Positions 39,901 to 50,679 of a DNA stretch of 64,000 bases are shown one piece after another (positions within the stretch are counted from its first letter, which is position 1; the number at the start of each line of letters is the position of its first letter). A program made the translations under genes and the position numbers. Source of the DNA: Athripsodes cinereus (taxonomy: Eukaryota > Arthropoda > Insecta > Trichoptera > Leptoceridae); contig OX388316.1 of assembly GCA_947579605.1 (NCBI GenBank), forward strand, positions 17,239,290 through 17,303,289, read 5' to 3'. The notes beneath the pieces are model-generated. The model did no database searches. It saw only the letters and a list, made by a program, of their open reading frames with translations, and was not told where the DNA came from.

Positions 39901-40981
39901 TTCTATGCAAAGACTCGACGATATGATGGACACAAAATGTCAATGGGGAAAAAATGACATATAAATCTTTTACAATTCATTTAACTAGTTGGGATATAAA
40001 AATTCTAATAAGTATCCATTTAATACGATCTTTTTGCTATCAACAATAAATAAACCTTTTTACTACCATTTACGTAGAAACCAACCAGTGATACTGATTT
40101 GAATCTAGACTGTCCGCGCGTTGATGTTTCTTCTGAATTACGTCATTTTTCAGGTTTGTTACATTTTCAGTAGTAATCGTTGTTTGACTTATTACGTTTA
40201 CTAACTATACATCAAACAAACATTATTATATGTATGCATTATTTTATTATACTAATTCTGAAGCAAAATAATACACGGCTTGCAAACAATACTACGGAAA
40301 TTGGATTAACTACGCAAAGATAAATATTTATGAACATACATATTACGAAGAAATAGTTATTCTATGATAATTAATTATACTCAATATTCATTAAAATATT
40401 AGTTAATAAATTTCAAAAAGAGATAAAAACCAAAACGCCTTTATCTCGATACTCTGCAGAAAAATACTGTTTGTGCAATGTACCTACCTAAAACTGAATA
40501 ATATAACAACAAACTTACTTGGAACAATTAAACTACAACTCCTCCTTCTTCTGCTTGAAGCTGCTCGACAGCACTTGCTCTCGACATCACTTGGCAAATT
40601 CACGGCGGTTCTTAATTCATTACTATTATTGTCCACAACATTGTCACTACTTATTAACGTGCTGCTAGCGCAAGAATGTCCAGAAGACGGAAAAGATGCT
40701 AAATAAAGGTGAGATGAGTAAGAAAAAGGTGAAGTTCTATCACAGCACGAGGAAGGAGATTTACATCTCTCATCCGAGACCCTTTGATAAGGGCTCATAA
40801 GACTAGAAAGGTTTTGAAGGCGCATAGTCACTTGTCCCATGTCCCTCTTGGATTCACAACGCACCCTCGTAGTGAGGGCGGTCCTCTGCTCTCTGCACAA
40901 CATCCCCGGAGGGTGGGCGTAAGTACAACCAATGCACCCCTCGCACAGCGGCGGATCTCCTTCGTACACTAAACAACTCAT
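24754..40981 (-). CDS. Six-exon gene for a predicted membrane-anchored or secreted four-helix protein (helical-cytokine-like)
   Basis: Six exons join as 40981-40519, 34814-34618, 34492-34391, 26626-26495, 25415-25254 and 24936-24754, giving 1,239 coding bases and 412 residues. Every junction is GT-AG with a pyrimidine-rich acceptor, and the frame stays open throughout. Residues 1-154 are Ser/Cys-rich with RRRR at 144-147. A hydrophobic stretch lies at about 159-174, followed by a KR pair at 187-188. Cysteines at 209 (NPCG motif) and 349 could form a disulfide. I predict four helices at about 229-259, 268-330, 332-358 and 382-408. Intron phases are 1,0,0,0,0. Four amphipathic helices plus this phase pattern resemble class I helical cytokines; that function is inference. 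With the start used here the hydrophobic segment would be a type II signal-anchor. The exon structure is well supported. The family is not recognised with certainty, and an unrelated all-alpha secreted protein is possible. Confidence 0.85.
25254..25415 (-). CDS. Coding exon 5: helix B and helix C with C349 (residues 299-352)
   Basis: The exon is 162 bases (54 codons), phase 0 on both sides, with acceptor tttattcag and donor CAG|GTAAAT. A strongly amphipathic run from N299 to about R329 continues helix B. A short turn (QSP) follows, then a second helix including AEYNLRAVLCEIQ. C349 is one of two cysteines in the helical domain and a candidate disulfide partner of C209. Confidence 0.9.
25416..26494 (-). 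other. Intron 4 (phase 0) with a GC-richer block
   Basis: The intron is about 1.1 kb. Bases 26190-26450 are markedly richer in G+C and carry an open frame on the plus strand (26174-26476, 100 codons) that I do not recognise and do not call a gene. The rest is AT-rich, with nothing supported. Confidence 0.7.
26495..26626 (-). CDS. Coding exon 4: end of helix A and start of helix B (residues 255-298)
   Basis: The exon is 132 bases (44 codons), phase 0 on both sides, with acceptor ttgttttag and donor ACAG|GTAATT. It contains VSKVFGVDL, closing helix A, and the segment SWKNLRYSFLPIIAKEFG with W270, which starts the second predicted helix. It is too short to stand out as an open reading frame but joins both neighbours in frame. 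Confidence 0.88.
29735..29875 (+). repeat. LINE 3' tail inside intron 3 (GCGATAAACTCGCCC family)
   Basis: TTTATCGCGCCTTTGCGATAAACTCGCCC is followed by (AATA)n. Antisense to the host gene. Confidence 0.6.
29950..30092 (+). repeat. LINE 3' tail inside intron 3 (GGCTTATAGCCGT family)
   Basis: GTTAAAGGCTTATAGCCGTTTATTTTGTAAAATAAATAAA marks a 3' end with (AATA)n tail. Confidence 0.6.
30895..30965 (-). repeat. tRNA-like SINE remnant in intron 3
   Basis: The minus strand shows TGGCCGAAGCG (A-box-like) and GGATTCGATTCCC (B-box). The boxes are closer than in a functional tRNA. Confidence 0.4.
34391..34492 (-). CDS. Coding exon 3: predicted helix A (residues 221-254)
   Basis: The exon is 102 bases (34 codons), phase 0 on both sides, with acceptor attttcag and donor TAT|GTAAGT. 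It begins LVDLPAV and continues as an acidic, amphipathic stretch (DDELLNQIII and onward) that I read as the first long helix. Intron 2, between this exon and exon 2, is only 125 bases. Confidence 0.9.
34618..34814 (-). CDS. Coding exon 2: hydrophobic signal/anchor segment and NPCG motif (residues 155-220)
   Basis: The acceptor ctttcag precedes 34814 and the donor GAG|GTAAGG follows 34618. The exon is 197 bases long and completes codon 155 as AAG (Lys) when joined to exon 1. It encodes the hydrophobic stretch AFVWLSLLCLMYPACI (159-174), a short linker with KR at 187-188, and the motif LWVNPCG with W205 and C209. The hydrophobic stretch resembles a signal peptide core with a plausible cleavage region after CIKG, but in the long form it sits about 158 residues from the start. 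It exits in phase 0. Confidence 0.9.
34815..40518 (-). other. Intron 1 (phase 1)
   Basis: The intron is about 5.7 kb and AT-rich. It holds a broken element A copy around 35427-35716, split by a LINE 3' tail at 35490-35605, and a faint element A remnant near 36497-36575. A possible short alternative first exon lies at 38801-38816. I see no other coding signal. Confidence 0.8.
35427..35716 (+). repeat. Element A copy split by a LINE tail, in intron 1
   Basis: The 5' part (TTTTTCGAGTGTCCGGTAAAG) lies near 35427. The 3' part (GTTGGTCTGCTGGCTACC) lies at 35612-35716. Between them, 35490-35605 carries GGGTTAGTTGGAAGATATCG, the 3' tail of another LINE, suggesting nested insertion. Confidence 0.55.
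40519..40981 (-). CDS. Coding exon 1: Ser/Cys-rich N-terminal region (residues 1-154)
   Basis: The exon opens at ATG 40981-40979, has G at -3, and ends CCAA|GTAAGT at 40519, leaving one base of codon 155 (phase 1). It is the first ATG downstream of the predicted start of transcription; the 264-base leader has none. The encoded segment begins with a cysteine cluster (C3, C13, C16, C19), is then rich in serine, and ends with RRRR at 144-147, just ahead of the hydrophobic segment in exon 2. Base composition is visibly richer in G+C than the surroundings. I recognise no domain. The basic cluster before the hydrophobic stretch fits an N-inside orientation (positive-inside rule, inference). Confidence 0.75.
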
Positions 40982-41245
40982 CTCGATGCACTTTAGATCA
41001 AATTTTCAAAAAACGAAACACGAATATTTAAAAATGTTCTGCGCAAATATAAAAAATATCCTGAATGTCTAATATAACTTTTTCTCAATACTGGTTCAAT
41101 AATTTCACAAAAAAGTAATAATAAAGTCACAGTTCACTTCGGTTTAAAATACCGATGTATTTATTTTGAAAAATCTAATATTTGTTATAAGACGATGAGG
41201 TGCGACGCTCGCGCCTATTACTCTATCGGTGGCTAGACGTCAACT
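40982..41245 (-). other. Predicted 5' leader (5'UTR) of the six-exon gene
   Basis: The leader is 264 bases from the predicted initiator to the start codon. I find no ATG in any frame on the minus strand here, although AT-rich DNA of this length would be expected to hold several. This supports 40981 as the translation start and a real, selected leader. Confidence 0.55.
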
Positions 41246-41370
41246 GAGTGTAAATCGCACCGGCACACGGGGCATTATACCAAACACGCCGTCACTCTTC
41301 CCCCCCATGTTGACCACGTGTCGGTTGACGAGTTTCTTTTGTGGGATTTCCTTTACGAGCCAATAGGGAG
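41240..41370 (-). promoter_or_regulatory. Predicted core and proximal promoter of the six-exon gene
   Basis: Read on the minus strand there is TCAGTT at 41247-41242, matching the arthropod initiator TCAGTY, with +1 near 41245. TATAAT lies at 41279-41274, three or four bases further upstream than usual. Upstream are CACGTG at 41315-41320 (E-box), GGGATTTCC at 41343-41351 (a 9-base kappaB-like site) and CCAAT at 41360-41364 on the plus strand. The block is richer in G+C than its surroundings. Motif matches are direct; factor binding and the start site are inference. Confidence 0.5.
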
Positions 41371-42177
41371 CTTGTGGGTGGAGCTACAATTTCATTCATA
41401 GAGAGTTTACGCTTTCACAGAACTTGAAAGATGGCGAGAACTTATCAATTCGGTTTACCTTTACATCTTGTAACACGTATATTTACTGTTCATTATGACG
41501 GAAACCAATACCGTTAATTTTACTCCATAACATTCAAATTAATTATTGATAAATAAAAATAACTAAATGAAAGTGGGCGATATAAAATCATTTTAGGGAT
41601 TTATCTGAACTGTTGAAACTCGAATTAAAAATAAATTCTTAAAATACACATTTGACTCGTTTTTTTTAATGCGTAGGTATGATAAACACGTTTATTTAAA
41701 CTACAGGAGACTTTGATATTTAAAAAAAATCGCAATTATTTTATTTATTTCCATGTATTAAATTTGTCAAATTAATGGATTTATCTTACCTGATACCATG
41801 TTTATATTTCAATGCTCAATAATGGAGAACTGCCCGGGAAATAAATAAATTTATAGGTATAGATTTTAATTATTTTTTTACACATTTAAACCAAAACGAT
41901 TAATAAATGCGGAGAAAATTAAGAAAAAATATTCTCAATCTTTTTGCATAAGTGTAAATGTTCGATAAGTGGAAAAATTATTTTTAATTTAAGAATAATG
42001 ATAATTCTATTGTGTTTGAACCGATAATTATTGTTCAATCTTTTTTCTCCATTAAAAAAAATTGTATGCACTAATTTATCCACTTAGTAATAATGTTGCA
42101 TGTCTGCTTTAGAGTATTTTACCCACTACTATACTATTTAACCAGCAAACTGACTGAATAATATATAACATATAGGT
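41371..42177. other. Upstream intergenic sequence
   Basis: The sequence beyond the promoter is AT-rich. No further supported feature. Confidence 0.5.
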
Positions 42178-42354
42178 TGTCTTCTCCGTGCCGATAAAAA
42201 ATAAGCCATTTAGGATGGGTGGTATGAAATCACTGACTCGTAGATGTTAATTGTCTTATACACGAGATTTAACGAACATCTGCCTTTTATAGGACACTCG
42301 GAAATTTACAGAAAAGAGCGGGAGGCTCATTCTTTACCAGGAGACCAAAGCGAA
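42178..42354 (-). repeat. Element A copy lacking its 3' end
   Basis: The minus strand matches the 5' two thirds of element A, including CGAGTGTCCTATAAAAGGCAG and the CATCCTAAATGG region. Confidence 0.7.
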
Positions 42355-42359
42355 TGTTT

Positions 42360-43271
42360 CATAAGTATTACAATAATTGTAAATTGTACATTTTTTTATA
42401 GATACCTATTAGATGTGTATTTAAGTTGATAAATTAATAAAAACAATAGTATTTTTTTCTTCATAAAAAGATAATATCTAAATTCTTATATTTTAATCTT
42501 AATACCTAGGTCATTCACGAAACAAAAAGTATGGAATTAAAAATAAATAATTTTGTATAACAACAACAATGATGATGATGAATGATTTCTTAGGCGCCAT
42601 TTAATACAGTATCTAGGGCACGGAAAGCTCTGTAGAAATAGCGGTATCTTCAGTTGCCTCCTGAATGGCAACTGTGTCACACAAATGCAGATTGATTAAC
42701 ATTAACCCTATGGCTAGTGTGGTAAAAAAATAATTATTGATTGTGTTAAATGTTACTAAGCATGTTTTTATAAAAGTGTAAACTGGATATTATTTGAATA
42801 AAGATTATTATTATTATTATTCATTCAAAATGTTTGTATGAGCAACAATATTTTAAGAGTGAGCAATATTTAATATGCAAAAACTTAGAAGCTGTGCTAT
42901 TTTAATACAATTTTATTGTTTCGGCATTGATTTTAATAAATTAAACTTTTAATCAATGTCAAACGATGAAAATGTTGATTAGTAGGTATATCGATAATGA
43001 AAATAAAATGAAAAACCTTATATTATTATATTCTTTATTTATTGTATTAGCTACTGTAGGTACACTAATATAACATTAAAGTAAGTAGACTTTTGTAGAT
43101 AATTGTATTTCTAATGAACAAAATGTTTCAGTAAGCGTTAAGAATTATACCATTATTTATTATTAATAGAATTACATATATACCTATGTGTATATTTGCT
43201 TTAATTAGGTATATGTCAGTATATCATGGTTAGATGGAAGAAATCACTTCGTAGTGATAATATCGCCTCTG

Positions 43272-43307
<36 letters not shown>

Positions 43308-43530
43308 GTTTATTAAACACAATATCATTTTACAATAATCGAACAAAAAACACAATACATTTATTTTTCTAATACAATTACTCCCCAAAATTGAGCATAG
43401 CTCGTGCTTTGGGGAGAGTATCGTCATAGTATTTTAAATTTCAAACTTTGTATTGTCTTACTTAATATTTTAATATAACAATGTTGTGCAAAAAGAATAA
43501 ATAAATAATTAACGTTGTTTATACCCACCA
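42360..43530. other. AT-rich sequence with (AAT)n microsatellite
   Basis: (AAT)n occurs at about 43278-43308, followed by a TTTATTAAACAC tail of LINE 3'-end character. Nothing else supported. Confidence 0.5.
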
Positions 43531-43534
43531 TATA

Positions 43535-44004
43535 GACCTGAGACTGAGACTGAGAATACTCCTCATCAAGACCTATGTATGGAGTATCCTGATGTACGGC
43601 TGCGAGACATGGTGCCTATCTGAAAGAGATAAACGAAGACTAGAGGCGTTTGAGATGTGGACCTATAGAAGACTATTAGGAATTTCCTGGAGAGACCACA
43701 TCACAAACGAAGAAGTTCTTCAAAGAATCGAAGGAGGAAGGCACCTGCTCAAGATTTTGTCAGAAAGGCGTGCAAGGTGGATCGGCCATGTAATACGACA
43801 AGAAGGCCTCTTGCATGCCGTAATGGAGGGTATGACCGAGGGGACAAACTCTAGGGGACGCCCACGCCGAGAGTACCTGGAGGACCTGCTGGTGGACATG
43901 CGCTGCTCATCATAAATGCAGAATTCAAAAGAACCGCACAAGACAGGGAGGAGTGGAGGAGAAGAATTAAAGAGATAATTGCTGCAAACCAATCCCAGGA
44001 TTGA
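43535..44004 (+). pseudogene. LINE C-terminal reverse-transcriptase fragment, one frameshift
   Basis: The plus strand encodes LLIKTYVWSILMYGCETW, RRLEAFEMWTYRRLLGISW, EEVLQRIEGGRHLL, ARWIGHVIRQEGLL and RGRPRREYLEDL. A frame break near 43910 is followed by FKRTAQDREEWRRRI and a stop. This is the post-catalytic region of an endonuclease/RT-type LINE. It is 5'-truncated and broken, so inactive. A short (AG)n tail follows at about 44008. Confidence 0.88.
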
Positions 44005-44019
44005 AACCAGAGAGAGAGA

Positions 44020-46215
44020 GAATAATATTTGAAATGAGCACTTTTCCGAATTTAGGCATTCAATATGTAAAATCATCAAATACGGACACAATACAAACTA
44101 TTTGATTAATTTGAATATCCAACATTAAATATCTTATTTTCTAACAATATATTGATACTCATTTTTAAAAATTCATAATATAAAAACGGCGTCTCACTAA
44201 CGGAAGCTCTCATCAAATTCCTACAAATAAATTGATATCAAGCCCAACACTAAAAATAGACATGCATTATTTTCACATTAACAAACTTCGACATAGATAT
44301 TTACATGAATGTAGAGTAGCATCTATTTTTAGTTTAAACTTCTAAAAATAAATGCACACGAAAAACAAAGCATAGAGTAAGATCTATTTTTAAAAACTGT
44401 GATTAATACTACGACGGGTCTAATACAGATAGGATGTCGATAACTTCGATTTTGACGTGCGTCAAAGGAAACCAGAAGTTTATTGTTTGTTTGCCAAGCA
44501 TATCTGATATTTCTATGCCTATAATATTATTTATATATCTACTTATTAATGATACATTTTTATAATAAATCTGATTCAAACATTGTTTGACGGAAATAAA
44601 TCATAATGATGACACAAATATATTATGGTGAAAAGGAAAATAAAATGTCGATTTTAAGTATATGCCAACCATATTGAGCTAAAATATAAATTTAAATCAA
44701 ATAAAATGTCAGCATTGTTATTAAACACATAGATAAAAATAATGTAGGTATGCGCCAATTTATTTAAATCTAATTAACCGTAAAGAATTTTTAACTAAAA
44801 AAAAGTGAGCGCCAAAATTATCCGCATTTTGATTAGAATATTTGAGTAGAAACTTGGTGACAAACCGTTTTTTTTACAATGTACACAGGATGCTTAATAA
44901 TATATAATTTTATAGAAGCAAGCTTTCAGCTATTTTTTAACATAGGTATTAGGCGTCTTCCAAATGGTATACTAATCCTTTATTTATTTATTTATTTATT
45001 TCACATCAACAGCACACTACAGACAATATATATGCATAAAAACAAACAATGCAAACAAAAAAATGGTATCAATATATCGCCCTATTTATAAGTGCACACA
45101 AATTAAAAATTCATATTAAGTTTGAAGCCCATAAGGTTGTCAGATTTAAATAAAAGAATAGTAAAATGATAAAAAAAGCTACCACATTAGACAATAATAT
45201 AAAAAAAAAACAATATAAAGAAGAATAACAGTTCTTACAATAGTAATAATTAGAATTCTATTCAGGATGATTTTTGAAGTTTCAATGCTTTTCTCCCATA
45301 ATTATGTCGGGTGGCCTAGGGATTCACAGTAGGTATGTGTGCATATTACATAGAAAGTAATTTTATCTTCATTGTACAATTCATTAAATAATAAAGATAG
45401 ATGTAATTATTATACAGTAATACGTTATATACTCGAGGATGTGATATTGTGACGAAAGCAAACCATTGAGAAATGCAATGTTGTTGACTTTTTCTTACAC
45501 TTCAATAAATTATACCTCTCCTGTATTATGTATATATTTGATTAAATTGACGTGATTCATCTCGTATTACGGAAGAATTTAAAACTGTGATCTATCGCAT
45601 TATTATTTGAATCAACTAACACCGATGAAAATAACCAAAATGAGGTACATCGGAGTAAATTCAAAGACAAATTAAGAAAATATACCTATTATAAAGATAA
45701 AATATAAATGTACCTACTGAAGAACAAATTGATAAGTCCACAGCACAGATATACCAGCAATACGTATCTGCTGTCTGTGAAGATTTGCGATTTTTTGTTG
45801 AATTAAATTAATTTTATGACATATTTTTGTGGTTTAACTTGATTTCGTAATTTCATATATATCATCTAAATATTTTGTACCTACTATGTATTGTTTTTAA
45901 AGTTCTGTTAAATAAATTGAACAAGTAAATAAGTTTAACCAAACAATTACAAAGAAATATGAAATATTTTACTGTACCTACTTAGGTAAGTAACTGTTTG
46001 ACTTGCTCTTTGAACATGCACAAGTTAGTATAATTCTTAATATAACTACCTATTATATTTACTTTAATAGCACCGCTTCATCTTCGTATCTTTTCAACCA
46101 TCTCCAATCCTTATGCATACATCTGATTTATCTACCCATTTTTCCTTTCATTTTTTAATTCACAGATCATTTTAAGAGTTACAGTTGGAGTGTACTTTTA
46201 GTAATACCTACTCTA
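44020..46215. other. AT-rich intergenic sequence
   Basis: A minus-strand (TTTA)n LINE-type tail occurs at 44978-45030. No coding or RNA feature seen. Confidence 0.5.
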
Positions 46216-46217
46216 CT

Positions 46218-46421
46218 ACAATACCATCACAGCGGACGAATGCAGATTGTCCTCTCCATACTGATAAAAAAATAAGGCAGTCACGACAGGAACTCGCTGA
46301 ATTGTAGATATTAATTATCTTATGCGTGAGATTTAGCGAACACCTACCTTTTATATGACACTCGAAATTTACAAAAAAGAGTGGGAGATCAATTCTTTAG
46401 CGGGACTCCACAGTTTATTTT
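46218..46421 (-). repeat. Element A copy, internally shortened
   Basis: The minus strand contains the GTGGAGTCCCGC-like 5' start, CACTCTTTTTTGTAAATTTCGAGTGTC, the AGGTGTTCGCTAA region and a degraded 3' end near 46220. Confidence 0.7.
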
Positions 46422-46429
46422 CCACATGG

Positions 46430-49015
46430 GATAAAGTAATTTAATTGTTTTAAGGACAGATAATAAATTTAACGCAAAGAATTGGCTCTATGTAACCATC
46501 TTAAGTGAAAGAAACTCGACGGTGTGAATTTTCCTTGTGACGCGTTACATTTAGCCGTAAATTCGTTGCAATGACGCAAACTTTTGATCACCTATATTGC
46601 ATGGGAGAACCCTCATGATGTAATTAATTCGAATTGAATTTGTCGCTCATAATATACTTAACACTGCTTATAATTAATAGTTGTCTAAGTAATATCGAGA
46701 GAGATTTTTTTTTTACCACATTTATTCTTACATTACATTACAAAATATAATACCGTGATCAATCACTGGTGTTTGTAAAATTATTCCAACTTTATATTCA
46801 GTTCAACCTCCAGCACTCGTCTCGAAAGCACAGAGGATAAACAAAGTTCCTCGAACGATTCAGCGACAACTCCACTACTTATTTCCCTACATTTCTAATG
46901 TTCTGACATCGTTGTTATTTTGTTATATAAAATAATAGTGTGTTATGTTATGAATGAGTATCAAATATTTTATGAACCAAAAAAGTTTTCTTTTAACCAT
47001 CGTCGGCATATTATGAAAATATTAATACTATAAAGTATCTATCGAAAGTCTTGTTTACAAACTTTTCTAAGATTTTAAACTTTCTCCGGTTCACTGCCAA
47101 CTTTAAGTGAAATCATAAAAATTAAACTTCCTTCTCGTGGTTGAAGTTTTAAAGAATCCGTCCCATATGTTAAAATTTTAGGATATAGGTGTTTAATATA
47201 ATTTACAGTGTTATAATATCCTTTATAGATACAAGTTGTTCCACAACCAGACCTGGGATTTCTTAAATGACAAGACAGATACAATATCCATATATGGCAA
47301 TTGTTCACACATCATAAAAATATCGGATGTACCTATGTACCATTGATGATGTATTTATGTACCGTACAATGATTATTAGATATTGGTAGTAGATAAGTCG
47401 GCAAATAAGTACCTAAATGTAGGTAATATCTATTTATAATACGACATGTTATTCTTATGTGTCGACTAAATAAATACATACAATGCTATATGTGTAGATA
47501 CTGATGAAGCATTCGTGATATGTGTGGATACTGATACAGTAGGTATATAAACACCCATAATATACCTACAGCTGTTATATGAAATCAGTAGTAGCGTTGA
47601 TGTCGTCAATTTGTTCAGGGAGGCGTGTAATTGTGACGTAAGAAACATATTTTTTAGTGAAGTAATAATGCAAACAAATAACAAAATATACTATATGTAG
47701 AAATATCTATTTTTATATTAGGTATGTATATACTTCTTCAACACATGTTCAGTACGAGATAAAACAGTTTTGAATGTTTTAGGCGGATGTTATTAAAGGT
47801 ATCGTGGGTGTTGTTAATGAAATTCCCACTGTTGTAGATCATATCGATTGACGGAATGTAGTAATTTATTTAAGGGTGCTTTGGATTTTCTTCTTCATCG
47901 ACTCTAACATTTCCCTGAATGCGTAGACAAGAGACAAACCCCTTTCATTAGTACCTACACTGCCACATCAGTGTTACCAATTTTCATTTTTTTTTTATTG
48001 GAGAACCTTACTGGCGAAAATGGAGACTTATTTATAATTTTATTTTAAATAATTAATTAGATAGATAAACTAGCTAATTACAATGATAACTCAAGAAATA
48101 ATCTACCGACTATCTTATTTTTAAGGTCACAAATTGTAAACAGTCTTAGGGATATGGTTACTAAAGCTATGATTATCCGATAATTTGATTAGAAAATAAT
48201 CTAAATTAAAGATGTAATTTATTAAAGAATATACTTAAGAAAAAGCAAATGTGTATTACGCGGGCTCACACCCAATGAGTAATACAGTTATCGAAGCTTT
48301 CTGTGATAACATTTTGGTTAAAATTCTTACTCACTATTCTAGATTATTCCTCAGAGAAAAATATGTCCGACAGATCAGCTGTACACGATGATGTCAACAA
48401 ACAATAAACTACATACCATATAATAAAACGAAAGCAGTAAAGGGCGCGAAAGTTCAAATGGCTAAAGAAAATAAATTGTTTGCACGCCAAAATGTGATTC
48501 ACTATACACGTAGCGTGGGTAGATATGGGAAAAGCAGAGGGTGGTTTCTCAGTTGGTGTGGTAGAGAGAGGGAGGCATCTTAGGTATAGAAGAAAAAAGT
48601 ATATATAATAAATAAGTAGATATACAGGGTGCCTTTGTTAGTACTCACGTACACGTAGAGTTATGGATATGCTACGCTTCCGGGAAAAGCGCGTGGCCGA
48701 ATAACGGTACCTACTACATAGATGTTATGACTCGAGCCGAACAGTTCACTATATGAAACGGGGGAAAGTTTGCTCTGAATGCGAGCATTACAAACTGTCT
48801 AGACGCCATTTTAATACGCTTCTCAAACGTTCCACCATTATTTATTTATTTTCTTAGAAAAAATCAATAGTTCTTTGGTAAACATAATAATATTATTTAG
48901 AGAATATATTACATGGAAGGATCTATTAATCTCTTACTTGTGATTATTCGCGTAATGAGGAGAGGGTGATATTGTTAAAAATATTTTCATAATTATAAAG
49001 CTATCACACTTCCAA
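46430..49015. other. Intergenic sequence with two unexplained blocks
   Basis: A minus-strand frame at 47275-47075 reads protein-like (SLKLQPREGSLIF and onward) but I cannot name it. Bases 48510-48840 are richer in G+C and include ACAGGGTGCC, a motif often seen at transposon ends. Neither is called as a gene. Confidence 0.35.
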
Positions 49016-49019
49016 ACTT

Positions 49020-49165
49020 ATTTAATAATAAGAATCTTTATTGCACAAATAAAATCAACTAAGAAAATAAACATGGAAGAATTAAAACTAGACATATAAA
49101 TTTTGTACAATGGGCGAGTTTATCGCAGAAGCGCGATATCTTCCAACTAACCCATTTTTTCAACA
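49020..49165 (-). repeat. LINE 3' tail (GCGATAAACTCGCCC family)
   Basis: The minus strand has GGGTTAGTTGGAAGATATCGCGCTTCTGCGATAAACTCGCCC and ends in TTATTATTA. It is the best match to 10139-10318. Confidence 0.7.
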
Positions 49166-49169
49166 GATT

Positions 49170-50675
49170 TTTCCTTGGAAAATATTATAGGTACCTACAA
49201 ATAAAAAATCTAATTATTGTTACAAAAAAGTTTGAGGATATTTGATTAGGTTGTTCCAATTTCTCTTGGTTCAATCGACCTACCCTTACAAGTTCAAGGG
49301 TGTTCCGAGTTTTCTCAAGGGCGACCTCTGTATAGGGGTGGTGTAAACAAAACATATGTGAAACACATAATAATAATAATAATATGCACTCTCATATCAC
49401 GTTTTATTGATACGAGTGTTCCATGAAACATCTATTATACCTAATAATAATAATAATAACAATAAGAAAAACAACGAGAATTACTTTATATCGCTAAACT
49501 TTCTCAGTTTCTTCATGTACCTACGACTTCTGAAACTATATCGATTTATCACAGGTGAGGAATTCTCAGAAGGGATGCGAACTGACAACGGCAATGCGGA
49601 CACTTTAGTACTTACATAGTATTTATCTGATAGTATGATTAATCATAGGTAATATATGAACCTAATAATATTTATAATAATTGATTATTTATTAATAACG
49701 GTACATACAAATAATATCAATGTGTACACAATGTGACTGAATTAGGCCGCACCTATTCTTCAACATAACACCTACACATTTACATTTTTTTTAATAATTG
49801 TCAAAAAATTATTTCAATATGCTTGTATATTTGTAGGTATGTCCTTTATGAACACCATAATTATCCATGCCAGAGATCAAAATAATACCCTCTATACAAG
49901 ATCTCATCCTTAATACGATTTAACAGAATACGTATTACAGTTTATATAACAATATGTCATCATATTTGTATAGGATTTTATCGTTCTATTTTCATTTTAT
50001 TGTGTTTAATATGCATATACCATAAAATCAAATATCATAATGTCTAATGCCCAAATTTGCATTTGCGTAAAAATATTATTTATTTAATCATTAATGAATT
50101 AAACGGCGTAAAAGCTTTTAAACAATGGAAAACAAAATCATAAAACATACTTGACATGAAATAAATAATCATATTATATATGTAGGTACATACTACAAAA
50201 ATCTTAAGAACTTCATAATAACTGATACAAGCATAATATTGAGGGTGTTAAAATAAGTTTTAAATTGTAAATATTAAAAAAAATGCTACCACGTAATATT
50301 ACATGATAAATGTTTAGGTTAAGTAAGTCATGATATGATAATATTTTTTTTTCAAATATACAAAAAAATAGTCTTGCAATAACTTGTCAAAAATACTTCG
50401 GTACATTATGGCGATGCCAGTTTTGAAATAACACTCTCCACATTTTACCAATACTCCCAAGAAAATACTTGTATTATCTACGTGTTTATTTGTCAATTTG
50501 ATTCTTATTACCCGAGTGAAACCGAGTAAACTTACTCTAGTTATAAACATAATATTTTATTATATTTCCTGTTCCTATATCCGATTGAGTTTGTACAATG
50601 ACACAATATTATAAATAGATATGTATGTATCACATTTGCACCGATGTTCAACTTATGACATCAATGTCAAATTTA
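49170..50675. other. AT-rich intergenic sequence
   Basis: Short (AAT)n runs at 49369-49384 and 49445-49460. No supported gene. Confidence 0.5.
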
Positions 50676-50679
50676 TCCC

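Noticed and set aside
40473..40706. 77-codon plus-strand frame
   Set aside because: Antisense shadow of exon 1.
24754..40981. Assigning the symbol upd (unpaired)
   Set aside because: The helical layout and intron phases are suggestive, but I cannot align it to any known Unpaired protein from sequence alone.
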